Shown: in pieces, positions 1 through 8,436 of the stretch
How the letters are laid out: every line of letters begins with the position of its first letter
Numbering within the stretch: the first letter of the stretch is position 1
NCBI GenBank assembly: GCA_029258975.1
Contig: JAPDJS010000009.1
Location: forward strand, 93,882 to 157,881
Origin: Thermoplasmatota archaeon
GTDB taxonomy: Archaea; Thermoplasmatota; B47-G6; B47-G6B; 47-G6
Direction: 5' to 3'
Length of the DNA stretch: 64,000 nt
Position numbers and translations under genes: made by a program
The notes under the pieces: model-generated
Seen by the model: the letters and a program-made list of their open reading frames with translations, nothing else
Databases searched by the model: none
Told to the model about the DNA's origin: nothing

Positions 1-1193
1 GGCATGAGTTCTATATCCAAAGCGATAGAATGGAAATTTATTACGAACACGCAAAAAAGCTCCTAGAGATGGGCAAGGCCTATATATGTACTGAGGATCC
101 TGAAACGTGGAGAAAAAAGAAAGTGCATGGAGAGAAGATTCCAGAGAGGGATTTACCGCCAGAAGTTCAATTAGAAAAATGGGAGAAGATGCTTGAAGGA
201 GAGTATGATGAAGGAGAAGCCGTTTTTGTTGTAAAGACAGACTTAAATCATCCCAACCCAGCTGTAAGAGATTTCGTTGGATTTAGAATAATAAAGGATA
301 TCCCCCATCCAAGGACAGGTGAAAAGTACATTGTATATCCTACGTACAATTTTGCAGTTGCTATAGACGACCATCTTATGGGTGTTACTCACGTCTTAAG
401 AGGAAAAGATCATCTTGTAAATACAATGAGACAGGAATACATCTACGAGCACTTTGGTTGGAAAAAGCCATTTTTCTATCATTATGGCCTAGTCTCTATG
501 GAGGACGTAATTTTAAAGACGACGACGATAAAAGAAGGGATAAAGAAAGGAGAATACATCGGCTGGGATGATCCTAGATTGGGTACTTTGAGGGCTTTGG
601 CAAAACGGGGAATAAAACCAGAAGCCATTAGAAAGTATTGGCTTGATGTAGGGCTTAAGGAAGTTGACATTAAATTCTCGTGGGATATCTTATACTCCTA
701 CAATAGAGAGCTCATTGACAGGGACGCAAATAGGTATTTCTTCGTTTGGGATCCCGTAGAAGTTGAAATAAAAGGTTCAGGAACATATGAAGCAAAAATT
801 CCGAAACATCCTAACGATCCTTCAAGAGGTTTCAGAGAACACAAAGTTTCCTTACCGACGAAAGTATACTTAGCAAAATCCGACTGGGAGAGAATCTCTG
901 AAGGAGAGACATTCAGACTAAAAGATCTCTTCAATGTTACTAGAAGAGGAGACATCCTCGAATTTGCAGGGAATGATCTTGCAATACTCAAAAAAGGTGC
1001 AAAAATATTACACTGGCTGCTTGAAGGTCTTCCCATGACTGTTATTAAACCCAACGGCGAAAAATACGAGGGAATTGTGGAAAAATACATAGAAGAAAGT
1101 CTAGGAAATGTGGTCCAACTAGAAAGATTTGGATATTGTAGAGTTGAAAAAGGAAAGGATGGTAGAATTATAGGATTTTATACGCACCCTTGA
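1..1193 (+). CDS. gltX: Glutamyl-tRNA synthetase, archaeal type, 5' truncated by window edge
   Basis: Class I synthetase that charges tRNA-Glu; in archaea without GlnRS the same enzyme also mischarges tRNA-Gln with Glu. The reading frame is open from base 3, so the N-terminus and the HIGH motif lie outside the window; the ATG at 30 is internal. The visible part carries the RGKDHL segment of the catalytic domain, the KMSKS-region equivalent LKTTTIKEGI, the archaeal GEYIGWDDPRLGTLRAL block and a C-terminal beta-barrel anticodon-binding domain. The gene ends with TGA and faces a minus-strand tRNA cluster that includes its likely substrates tRNA-Glu and tRNA-Gln. Identification is firm from the characteristic motifs; whether it is non-discriminating is inference. 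Confidence 0.95.
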   Translation, partial: HEFYIQSDRMEIYYEHAKKLLEMGKAYICTEDPETWRKKKVHGEKIPERDLPPEVQLEKWEKMLEGEYDEGEAVFVVKTDLNHPNPAVRDFVGFRIIKDIPHPRTGEKYIVYPTYNFAVAIDDHLMGVTHVLRGKDHLVNTMRQEYIYEHFGWKKPFFYHYGLVSMEDVILKTTTIKEGIKKGEYIGWDDPRLGTLRALAKRGIKPEAIRKYWLDVGLKEVDIKFSWDILYSYNRELIDRDANRYFFVWDPVEVEIKGSGTYEAKIPKHPNDPSRGFREHKVSLPTKVYLAKSDWERISEGETFRLKDLFNVTRRGDILEFAGNDLAILKKGAKILHWLLEGLPMTVIKPNGEKYEGIVEKYIEESLGNVVQLERFGYCRVEKGKDGRIIGFYTHP

Positions 1194-1344
1194 CATCTTC
1201 CTCACAATAAAGCACAGAGATCTCTGCAGATCTTTTAGATGATGCGTATTTATCCTTTTCTTATTAATGTGTCCTCAACCTGTCGACTCATTTCTATCAT
1301 GAGGATAAAGCTTCCTCGATAATGCTGTGTAAAATTAAGTTGTA

Positions 1345-1420
1345 TGGTAGCCCCGCCCGGATTCGAACCGGGGTCGCGGGGTCCAGAGCCCCGCATGCTA
1401 GGCCGCTACACCACGGGGCT
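1345..1420 (-). tRNA. tRNA-Gln (CUG)
   Basis: The reverse strand folds as a full cloverleaf: acceptor AGCCCCG/CGGGGCU, anticodon stem CGGGG/CCCCG with loop CUCUGGA giving anticodon CUG, T-arm with GGTTCGAAT, discriminator A and an encoded CCA at 1345-1347. No intron is visible. It lies beside the GluRS gene. Confidence 0.95.
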
Positions 1421-1519
1421 ATCTTAGCTCCGAGCGGGACATTATAACCTAAGAAAGAGGTGCTTAATAAAAATTTTCGAAACACGAGATCCCATTCAAC
1501 TGATTAAAAAGAATCTAAG

Positions 1520-1595
1520 TGGAGCCACCGCCGGGATTTGAACCCGGGACCTCCGCCTTACCAGGGCGGCGCTCTACCAGCTGAGCTACGGTGGC
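1520..1595 (-). tRNA. tRNA-Thr (GGU)
   Basis: The reverse strand gives acceptor GCCACCG/CGGTGGC, D-arm with AGCTCAGCTGGTAGAGC, anticodon stem CCGCC/GGCGG with loop CUGGUAA (anticodon GGU), T-loop TTCAAAT, discriminator U and an encoded CCA. No intron is visible. Confidence 0.95.
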
Positions 1596-1604
1596 ATAAA
1601 ATAT

Positions 1605-1682
1605 TGGTGCTCCCGCCGGGATTTGAACCCGGGTCACGGGGTTGAGAGCCCCGTATGCTAGGCCGGGCTACACCACGGGAGC
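1605..1682 (-). tRNA. tRNA-Glu (CUC)
   Basis: The reverse strand gives acceptor GCTCCCG/CGGGAGC, anticodon stem CGGGG/CCCCG with loop CUCUCAA (anticodon CUC), T-arm CCCGGGTTCAAATCCCGG, discriminator A and an encoded CCA. It starts only nine bases from the tRNA-Thr gene, so the two are probably co-transcribed. Confidence 0.95.
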
Positions 1683-2054
1683 ATCCGTGCCTAACCATTT
1701 CAATAATATCGGAGATATAAAACTTTCCTTAATCGATGCCTTTGTGACTAGAGTGTATTTTCTCACTGAACACTATTTAACATATCTTAGGTACTATTGG
1801 AGTATATTTCTACCTTTTATATTATAATTTCGTCCTAATTAAATTAGCCAAAAAATAAATAACAAGAATACGTATAATATGGGGAAATTTTTAGAAGACA
1901 TTTAATAAGCATCCTACGATAAAAATTAAACATTATCATCGGAATTACAAGACATTATCCTTTTCAATAACAATCAATTTATCACACTTATAGTGTTAAA
2001 AAAATAAATCGTTAAGCAAAAAAGTAAACATAAGCAAAGGGGCGGGGGTGAAGT
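1683..2054. other. AT-rich intergenic region
   Basis: No convincing gene. It holds the promoter side of the minus-strand tRNA cluster and, at its right end, the leader of the secreted-protein gene at 2055. At 1984-1996 there is a short perfect inverted repeat, ACACT-TAT-AGTGT, about 60 bases before that gene, which could be an operator. The ribosome binding site just before 2055 is unusually G-rich (GGGGCGGGGGTGA). Confidence 0.6.
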
Positions 2055-2255
2055 ATGTCAAGACATTTATGCTCTCTAAAAGGCTTTGTGATAACTATTC
2101 TGATACTCTTTGGATGCTGTGGACTTGTGGCTATTCCACAATCTTTAAACGCTATACCCTCAGAGAATACCAACACTCCCCAAGTGGGAGGCCTTCTCAG
2201 TGAGGAGTATGTATACGACGAAGACGTTGGCTCTTTTCCCACTATAAGCGTATAG
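2055..2255 (+). CDS. Small secreted protein, N-terminal part, ends at an in-frame TAG
   Basis: I do not recognise this protein. It has a strong G-rich Shine-Dalgarno sequence (GCGGGGGTGA) and codes for 66 residues: a basic start (MSRH), a hydrophobic stretch at residues 11-27 typical of a signal peptide, then an acidic, Pro/Asn-containing segment. It stops at TAG (2253-2255), and the same frame continues without a break for another 69 codons to 2465. The downstream part has no ribosome binding site of its own. The pair is therefore either one gene broken by a nonsense mutation, a TAG read-through (pyrrolysine or suppression), or a short secreted peptide. It opens the membrane/ABC cassette that runs to 5425 and may be what that cassette exports. 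Confidence 0.55.
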   Translation: MSRHLCSLKGFVITILILFGCCGLVAIPQSLNAIPSENTNTPQVGGLLSEEYVYDEDVGSFPTISV

Positions 2256-2465
2256 GTGGGCGGTTACCTTAATGTGTACCAAGGAAGGCTAACACGCTGG
2301 GATCATGGATTTGGACCCGCGGGATGGTATTGGAGAGAAGTTTATCCCACCGATATATATGGTGACCCGATATATGATGTTCCATACGCATATGCTCAAG
2401 GAAAAGGTTTCGTCTTGGAAGGTATGAGTTACTACGAGGATATTGTGTATGCGAAGATTCCATAA
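2256..2465 (+). CDS. In-frame continuation of the small secreted protein after the TAG
   Basis: This is the same frame as 2055-2255, resuming directly after the TAG and ending with TAA at 2463-2465. The 69 residues are strikingly rich in Tyr, Gly, Trp and Pro (for example GPAGWYWREVYP and YGDPIYDVPYAYAQG), unlike random translation, which argues that this stretch is or recently was translated. The first codon is GTG, but there is no Shine-Dalgarno sequence upstream, so independent initiation is doubtful. The family is unknown. The last bases overlap the start of the next gene, suggesting translational coupling. Confidence 0.4.
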   Translation: MGGYLNVYQGRLTRWDHGFGPAGWYWREVYPTDIYGDPIYDVPYAYAQGKGFVLEGMSYYEDIVYAKIP

Positions 2466-3573
2466 TGTCTTTTTTCTGAAAGGAAAGAGCTCGTTTTTTA
2501 TTTCTCTAAGACTTTTCTCCTTTTTATTCTCATTTTTATTGGTTCTATCGTCTATTTTAATTAGTGCTACCTCCTCTGCTGAGAATGATTCTTCGGATAA
2601 CTTTCCGTTTTTAGGGGCCTATGCCACATATATAGCGCGAGGCGTGTATCAAGGGTGGTTGATTGACTATAGCAAAAATATAGAGTTCATTATTGGCAGC
2701 ATTATTGATAGCGGCCCTACTCCCGAATCCAAAAAAGACAATTACTTACTTATTAAGTGGCATATTGTAGACTTTAAAGATCCGTACTGGGTAGTAAATT
2801 TCTCTGTGAGCTTTATTAACGCCACCGTAATCGTGTTAAACCTCAGCAATGAAGAGGTTACAAAGGAGTATCACAATACTAAAATAATATTTAGGGCCGT
2901 CTACTTCGTAAACAAGTATAATGGAAGTTGCTACCTTTTAGAAACGAGAGAATTCTTAGGATACTGGCCTTTTTGGCTAACACGTAATGAATTAAATAAT
3001 ATAAACATGATAAGTAGGAGAATTCCTCCAGAATTCCGTAATTATACCCTAAACATCTCCCATTACTATCCCCAAATAGGATTTCTACAAACCAAGGGTG
3101 CCGGGTATTTTGTATTCACCAATGAAAAGCTTGTCACATATAATTCCTCGATCCCTCCACCAATTATCCTACTTGTTAGTGCATGTTATAAAACAAATAC
3201 TTCCTTGTGGAATGCAGGAGATCCGGCAGAAGTTTTTTATTACGAAACTAAATACGGGCTTTGTATAGGCATTAAAGAAATCTGGGGATTTTCCATGAGG
3301 TTTAAGAATAATACAAGCATCATTACTCGGTTCTGGGGCTTTGATGACTTTAGACATAATGAGGTCATAGAAAACATTACTAAAGATGGTCTTTCATCTA
3401 AGAGGTTTATTTTTCCTGGCATAGTCATTTATAGCACCAATGTGGATGTTTTCTCTTCAAGAAACCCTCAGATGTCCCTTCCGAAAGGCCCTTCAGCATT
3501 AGTTGTGATATTAGGAACTGTCTTGGCGGCCGGAATAATTGTCCTAGATGTTGTTATAAGCAAAAGAAGTTAA
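2449..3573 (+). CDS. Large secreted or cell-surface membrane protein of an ABC cassette
   Basis: Function unknown. It starts at ATG 2449 (TTG 2443 is possible) behind GAGGATATT and overlaps the preceding gene. The N-terminus holds a long hydrophobic segment (about residues 15-40), and the C-terminus ends in one transmembrane helix (ALVVILGTVLAAGIIVLDVV) followed by KRS. This puts about 300 residues outside the cell, anchored at both ends. That exterior part is rich in N-X-S/T sequons (roughly ten, such as NAT, NLS, NGS, NYT, NIS, NTS and NIT), as in archaeal surface glycoproteins. The next genes are an ABC-2 permease, a small membrane protein and an ABC ATPase, so a role in export, maturation or immunity for the small secreted product is plausible but inferred. 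Confidence 0.7.
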   Translation: MRRFHNVFFLKGKSSFFISLRLFSFLFSFLLVLSSILISATSSAENDSSDNFPFLGAYATYIARGVYQGWLIDYSKNIEFIIGSIIDSGPTPESKKDNYLLIKWHIVDFKDPYWVVNFSVSFINATVIVLNLSNEEVTKEYHNTKIIFRAVYFVNKYNGSCYLLETREFLGYWPFWLTRNELNNINMISRRIPPEFRNYTLNISHYYPQIGFLQTKGAGYFVFTNEKLVTYNSSIPPPIILLVSACYKTNTSLWNAGDPAEVFYYETKYGLCIGIKEIWGFSMRFKNNTSIITRFWGFDDFRHNEVIENITKDGLSSKRFIFPGIVIYSTNVDVFSSRNPQMSLPKGPSALVVILGTVLAAGIIVLDVVISKRS

Positions 3574-3585
3574 GGGTGCAGGCAA

Positions 3586-4365
3586 ATGGCTAAACCATAT
3601 TTCGAAAAATCCAAGATGCTTATCAGAGTCCTTGATAATTCCATCCTAAGAAGAATAATCATCCTAGTTATGGCTATGTTTATGTTATACGAGTGTCACC
3701 GTAATATAGTGATGGATTACAAAGTTTATCCGTGGCCGTCAACATTTCCTATTCAATTCTATGAGTTAGTATCTCAAATTTCGTGGGTTTCGATAATGAT
3801 TTCTCAACTTTTTGCATCATTAGGCGCCTCTTTTGCCTATGTATACGAATCCAATGAAGTAGTTTTGCTTTTTTCAATTAGAAGCAAAAGGTATCGCATT
3901 CTGGCAAGGATAATTTTATTCGATGTTTTCATTATAGCTCTAATCTCAGCATTAGTAGGTTTTCTCTCATTTTTATTGGCGTACCCAGAAATGACGTTTG
4001 AAAGACCTTTAACTGCTGCCCTCTTCACGCTTATCTATCTAATGGTTATTCTTCTAGCTTTTATACCGACCTATTCAATAGGGCTAACGTTGGCCATTTT
4101 AACACGTTCTTTAGGAATATCACTTGTAGTAAGCATCTTCCTATCTTATGTCCTTTTTAGCAAAATTCATGCAACTTTCAATGCTTTCGGAGAATTATTG
4201 AAAATACCAAGGGTATACATCCTAAAACCCATACTTATAAACCTCTATCCGCACATATTATTATTAGAGAACATAAATATTGGAGGAGCTATAGCCCTTC
4301 TCTGCGTCTCAGCGTTTTTACTAGTTTTCGACTTAGCATGGATTGAGAGGAGGGATATTCTATGA
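3586..4365 (+). CDS. ABC-2-like multi-span membrane permease
   Basis: A 259-residue protein with about six hydrophobic helices (near residues 20-40, 60-85, 100-128, 137-160, 165-190 and 232-252) and few soluble parts, the layout of an ABC-2 type permease subunit. No signature motif permits assignment to a substrate class. It follows the surface protein gene by 12 bases with GGGTG as ribosome binding site, and its stop overlaps the next start (ATGA at 4362-4365). The ATPase two genes on completes an ABC transporter. Permease is inferred from topology and the operon partner. Confidence 0.75.
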   Translation: MAKPYFEKSKMLIRVLDNSILRRIIILVMAMFMLYECHRNIVMDYKVYPWPSTFPIQFYELVSQISWVSIMISQLFASLGASFAYVYESNEVVLLFSIRSKRYRILARIILFDVFIIALISALVGFLSFLLAYPEMTFERPLTAALFTLIYLMVILLAFIPTYSIGLTLAILTRSLGISLVVSIFLSYVLFSKIHATFNAFGELLKIPRVYILKPILINLYPHILLLENINIGGAIALLCVSAFLLVFDLAWIERRDIL

Positions 4366-4787
4366 AGAAGATTGTATACTGGTTACTTATTGGGATAATT
4401 ATCGGACTAATCTTGATTTCCATAGAACAATACGTTAACGAAACGTCATTTAATTATTCAAGCGGATTTCTTACTCAGGGAAAAGAAAACGATAAGCGCG
4501 GTATTTTGTTTCCTTTTGTTGGTAAAATTATAATAACTCAAGGAGTGGGCTCAGGGAAGTTCTACAAGTACTACTATCCTTTTAAGGAAAGCGCAACTAT
4601 AGGTTCACCTTGGGAGAACGAGATGATCCTAGGACCTGGATTTTACACGTTTGTTTTCATGAAAGAGGGAAGCATTATATTTAAGGTGGCAGAAATAGGT
4701 TTCTCGAATTGGAATATCATAGTAGGTCTAATCCTTGGATTCCTAGTAATAGTAGCCCATGGTATTATTAGGAGGGAAATCTTATGA
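4362..4787 (+). CDS. Small two-helix membrane protein of the ABC cassette
   Basis: Unknown 141-residue protein. One transmembrane helix lies at residues 4-23 and one near the C-terminus (about residues 115-135), with an extracytoplasmic domain of roughly 90 residues between them. The layout is a miniature version of the large surface protein upstream. Start and stop overlap both neighbours by four bases (ATGA), which indicates coupled translation with the permease and the ATPase. It is probably an accessory subunit of the transporter; no known family could be recognised. Confidence 0.65.
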   Translation: MKKIVYWLLIGIIIGLILISIEQYVNETSFNYSSGFLTQGKENDKRGILFPFVGKIIITQGVGSGKFYKYYYPFKESATIGSPWENEMILGPGFYTFVFMKEGSIIFKVAEIGFSNWNIIVGLILGFLVIVAHGIIRREIL

Positions 4788-5425
4788 TTGTGAAAGCTCA
4801 TGAACTAACAAAGAAATATCGACTCATATATGCACTAAGAAATGTTTCTTTGGAGATTGGCAAAGGCCTCACATTAATAATAGGCCCAAACGGCTCGGGA
4901 AAAAGTACACTATTAAAAATAATCTCTGGGTTCATTAAACCCACAGGAGGATCTATAAAAGTATTTAACAAGGATCCGTGGAGAGAGCGTGAGAAGATAA
5001 TTACAAAGATAGGAGTGTCCTTTGATCCACCAAGGATTCCTTGGTGGTACACAGGTAAAGAATATCTAGAGATTCTTGCTAAAACAAGAGGGGGCTCTCT
5101 ATGGAAGGTGCTTGGTATAGAGAAGTTCTGGGATAGAATGATATACACCTACTCTGCAGGTATGCTTAGAAGGTTATCTATAGCCTCAGCACTAGCTGGC
5201 GAGCCCGATCTGGTATTATTGGACGAACCCTTTTCAGGAATTGATTTAAAAAGTTATGATGAAATAACAAATTTACTCAAAGAGCTAAAAGAAGTAGGCT
5301 TTAACATGATTATATCCTCACATATTTTTAGACCTTTGAAGACATTATATGATAATATATATGCCTTAGACTCTGGAGAGCTTGTTGATGTGGAAGAGTA
5401 TTTGCGTAAAATGCCAACTTTATGA
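4784..5425 (+). CDS. ABC transporter ATP-binding protein
   Basis: A compact 213-residue ATPase that powers the cassette's permease at the cytoplasmic face. Visible motifs in order: Walker A GPNGSGKST (about residues 34-42), an ABC signature degenerate as YSAGMLRR (about 125-132), Walker B LVLLDEPFSG and the H-loop SSHIF. It is slightly shorter than usual ABC-2 ATPases (220-300 residues). It is the last gene of the 2055-5425 cluster; the DNA after it is AT-rich and leads to the tRNA-Val gene. Confidence 0.93.
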   Translation: MIVKAHELTKKYRLIYALRNVSLEIGKGLTLIIGPNGSGKSTLLKIISGFIKPTGGSIKVFNKDPWREREKIITKIGVSFDPPRIPWWYTGKEYLEILAKTRGGSLWKVLGIEKFWDRMIYTYSAGMLRRLSIASALAGEPDLVLLDEPFSGIDLKSYDEITNLLKELKEVGFNMIISSHIFRPLKTLYDNIYALDSGELVDVEEYLRKMPTL

Positions 5426-5520
5426 TGAAATATAACTTTTTTAATTGGGAGAGAGGAATATAATAAAGCTTAAGAACATTCGTATATTACTACTTAGTGA
5501 CGTTCGAAGGTACAATTGAT

Positions 5521-5598
<78 letters not shown>

Positions 5599-5640
5599 TC
5601 ATGATTAAAAACGCTCTTGTTTTTCTCGGTTGTTCCCACC

Positions 5641-8049
5641 TTATATTTTAGTTCTTTTTAAGAGTAACGAGTTCGTGACTACGCTAACGCTGCTCGTTGC
5701 CATTGCAGCAGCTGCCCACTCTGGTCTGAAGATGACTCCAAAGAATGGATAAAGCGCGCCCGCTGCTATAGGTATTAAGCTAGTATTATAGATCATGGCC
5801 CAGAAAAAGTTCTGTTTAATCTTTGAAAGTGTTTTTTGGCTAAGTTTTATTGCTTTGACAACATCTCTCAAATCATTTTTCATAAGAACTATGTCTCCGC
5901 TTTCCATTGCAATGTCCGTACCGGAGGATACTGCTATCCCTATATCTGCTTGAGCCAATGCTGGTGCGTCGTTTATTCCATCTCCAACGAAAATCACTAC
6001 TTCACCTTTCTCTTGGAGTTTCTTTACTTCTTTTGCCTTATCTTGAGGTAAAACTTCCGCTATTACATAGTCTATACCAAGTTGTCTTGCTATCGCGTAT
6101 GCTGTCCTCTTGTTGTCTCCTGTAATCATTCCGACGTTTTTACCCATCCTATGAAGTTCCTCAATGGTTTCTTTTACATATTCCTTTAGGGTGTCTGCAA
6201 TCCCTATCACTCCTACTGCTTTTCCATCGACAGCCACTATTATTGCAGTTTTGGCGTCATCTTCAAGGTTTTTAACAACATTCTCCACCTTTTCACTTAT
6301 TTCAATCCCGTTTTCTTTCAGAAGTTTTCTTGTTCCTGCCAAAATTTCTCTCCCATTTACTTTTGCTCTTATCCCTTTTCCAGGTATAACCTCAAAGCTT
6401 TCCGGTTCTACGATTTCTAGACCAAGTTCTTGCGCTTTCCTTACTATCGCTTCGCCTAACGGATGTTCTGAACGTTTCTCCGCTGAAGCAGCCAAACTTA
6501 AAACTTCTTTTTCATTTATGTCAAACGTTATTATATCTACAACCTCTGGCTTGCCTTTTGTTAGAGTTCCTGTCTTGTCGAAGAGAACTACCGTAGCTTT
6601 CCTTATGATCTCAAGAATTTCTCCATTTTTGATTAATATCCCCATTTCGGCTCCTTTACCCATTCCTACGGTAAGCGCAGTAGGCGTAGCCAAACCAAAC
6701 GCACACGGACACGCTATTACAAACACGCTGATCAAAGTTATAAACGCAAAAAGAAGTGGTTCCTTTGCAATAAAATACCAGTAGATGAAAGACGTAAGAG
6801 CAACAACGAGAACTATGGGTATAAAATATGTGACTACCTTATCCGCAATCCTTTGTATGGGTGGCTTCGTATTTTGTGCTTCTTCAACTAGCTTAATTAT
6901 CTGCGCTAATAATGTATCGCTACCAACTCTCTTTGCTTTAATTTTTAATACTGAGTTCTTGTTAATTGTCCCACCAATTACTTCATCTCCCTTTCTCTTT
7001 AAGTTTGGAATTGGCTCACCCGTGATCATTGACTCGTCAACGTAGCTTTCTCCATCTATAACCACACCATCCACTGGTATCTTTTCTCCGGGCTTCACTA
7101 TGACTACATCGCCCACCTTTACTTGACTAATTGGGATCTCCATCTCTTTCCCATCCCGAAGTACTGTTGCCTTTTTGGCCTGAAGTCCCATAAGCTTCTT
7201 TATAGCTTCACGTGTCCTTCCCTTGGCTACATGCTCTAAATATCTTCCTAAAAGTAAGAAAGCCAATAAAAGAACGCTTGCCTCATAAAAGTTATATTCC
7301 TGTGGAAGCAATCCTACGGTAGCAAAAACGCTCGCTAAATATGCCGAGCCTACGCCCATAGAATATAAAACGTCCATATTGAGATTCTTATGTTTTAGCG
7401 CACGAAAAGCATTAGAGAAAACTTGTTTACCAGAGTATATCATAGCTGGAGTTGCTAATGCCCAGAGAGTCCAAAGCTTATATGGGATTTCAAAAACCAC
7501 CCCTATAAAATGAGCATAAGTAATAAACGTTATTATCGCACCGAATACCCAAGCAACAATGAGTCTTTTCTTCATTTCCTTTAAATGTTTTTCTCTGACC
7601 TCTTTTTCTATATCTATACTTTCTTCGCCTTCTATACCTAAGAATTGATAGCCAACACGCTCTATTGCCTTCTTAATGTCATCTATATCAACAAGTGTTG
7701 GATCATAGCTTATCATGGCTTTTTCAGTTGCTAGATTGACTTTTACTTCCAAAATTCCAGGAAGCTCTTTTAATGATTTTTCAATCGTCCTAACACACGA
7801 GGCACAGCTCATACCGCCAATTTTAATAACTATATTTCGTCTTTCTCTTACAACCCCATACCCAACGCTCTCTATTGCCCTAATAATATTTGATATGCTT
7901 ACTTTTGATTCATCAAACTTAACATAAGCACTTTCCGTGGCCAAATTTACCTTTACTTCCTTTACTCCATCCAAATCCTTAAGAGCTGCTTCTATTGTCC
8001 TTACACAAGAAGCACAGCTCATTCCAGTTATTTTTATATTAAGCTTCAT
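5641..8049 (-). CDS. copA: Copper-translocating P-type ATPase with two metal-binding domains
   Basis: An 802-residue P1B-type ATPase that pumps monovalent copper (or silver) across the cytoplasmic membrane. Two N-terminal heavy-metal domains each carry GMSCASC (residues 9-15 and 79-85). The eight-helix membrane part holds the ion-binding CPC motif at residues 447-449, followed by the phosphorylation motif DKTGT (491-495), the SEHPLG block of the nucleotide domain and the hinge [11 protein letters not shown] plus CASC domains indicate Cu(I) rather than Zn/Cd. The start is ATG 8049 behind GGGTGAT. An inverted repeat ATATCA...TGATAT at 8056-8076 overlaps this leader and could be a metal-responsive operator. 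No copper chaperone or regulator is adjacent. Confidence 0.96.
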   Translation of the reverse strand: MKLNIKITGMSCASCVRTIEAALKDLDGVKEVKVNLATESAYVKFDESKVSISNIIRAIESVGYGVVRERRNIVIKIGGMSCASCVRTIEKSLKELPGILEVKVNLATEKAMISYDPTLVDIDDIKKAIERVGYQFLGIEGEESIDIEKEVREKHLKEMKKRLIVAWVFGAIITFITYAHFIGVVFEIPYKLWTLWALATPAMIYSGKQVFSNAFRALKHKNLNMDVLYSMGVGSAYLASVFATVGLLPQEYNFYEASVLLLAFLLLGRYLEHVAKGRTREAIKKLMGLQAKKATVLRDGKEMEIPISQVKVGDVVIVKPGEKIPVDGVVIDGESYVDESMITGEPIPNLKRKGDEVIGGTINKNSVLKIKAKRVGSDTLLAQIIKLVEEAQNTKPPIQRIADKVVTYFIPIVLVVALTSFIYWYFIAKEPLLFAFITLISVFVIACPCAFGLATPTALTVGMGKGAEMGILIKNGEILEIIRKATVVLFDKTGTLTKGKPEVVDIITFDINEKEVLSLAASAEKRSEHPLGEAIVRKAQELGLEIVEPESFEVIPGKGIRAKVNGREILAGTRKLLKENGIEISEKVENVVKNLEDDAKTAIIVAVDGKAVGVIGIADTLKEYVKETIEELHRMGKNVGMITGDNKRTAYAIARQLGIDYVIAEVLPQDKAKEVKKLQEKGEVVIFVGDGINDAPALAQADIGIAVSSGTDIAMESGDIVLMKNDLRDVVKAIKLSQKTLSKIKQNFFWAMIYNTSLIPIAAGALYPFFGVIFRPEWAAAAMATSSVSVVTNSLLLKRTKI

Positions 8050-8055
8050 ATTTCA

Positions 8056-8076
8056 TATCACCCAATATATGATATT
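8056..8076 (-). promoter_or_regulatory. Inverted repeat in the copA leader
   Basis: ATATCA, nine bases, then TGATAT: perfect 6-base arms placed 7-27 bases upstream of the copA start and overlapping its ribosome binding site. It could bind a repressor or hold a short hairpin. The position is suggestive only, since AT-rich DNA yields such repeats by chance. Confidence 0.3.
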
Positions 8077-8262
8077 TTGAAAAAACTATTGAACCTATTT
8101 CTTAACAATATGTAAAATAATGGTTAGAGAAATTTATATGTTTGTTATCTATTGGAGGAGGAACGATTGTGCCAAAAACAATTTTTTCTTAACCCTTTGT
8201 GGTGTTTGTTATTCAAGATTTTTTGTTTTTTGCACATATTTTTTATTCCTAAGAACATCAAA

Positions 8263-8302
8263 GGGCATTCTCTAGTGAATGTCCGTACTAGCTCGAAGAG
8301 CT
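8263..8302. other. Two adjacent hairpins in the copA / 8437 divergent region
   Basis: GGGCATTC (8263-8270) pairs with GAATGTCC (8277-8284), giving 8 base pairs including one G-U if read on the plus strand. AGCTC (8290-8294) pairs with GAGCT (8298-8302) around a GAA loop. They sit in the middle of a 387-base gene-free region (8050-8436) that otherwise looks featureless apart from promoters and a GGAGGAGG sequence at 8154-8161 before a seven-codon open frame. They could be part of a small RNA or terminators. Confidence 0.35.
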
Positions 8303-8436
8303 CACATAATTTTACTACATTTTCGTAAAATTTCGTCAAAAAAATAAGTACAAAACTACAAAATATATTCATAGAGACATGACGTACTTAGACAACAATA
8401 TGGATATGTATAGGTACTTTATAGGCGGGGGGTGAA

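Noticed and set aside
1642..1827. 61-residue open frame on the plus strand
   Set aside because: It begins inside the tRNA-Glu gene, has no ribosome binding site and its translation looks random.
6164..6784. 206-residue open frame opposite copA
   Set aside because: It is the antisense of the conserved P-type ATPase and has no start signal.
8154..8190. GGAGGAGG followed by a seven-codon frame as a leader peptide gene
   Set aside because: The ribosome binding site is good, but there is no downstream gene on that strand within reach for it to control, so support is too thin.
8145..8372. 75-residue open frame on the minus strand between copA and 8437
   Set aside because: No ribosome binding site, odd composition, and it spans the hairpins; probably chance.
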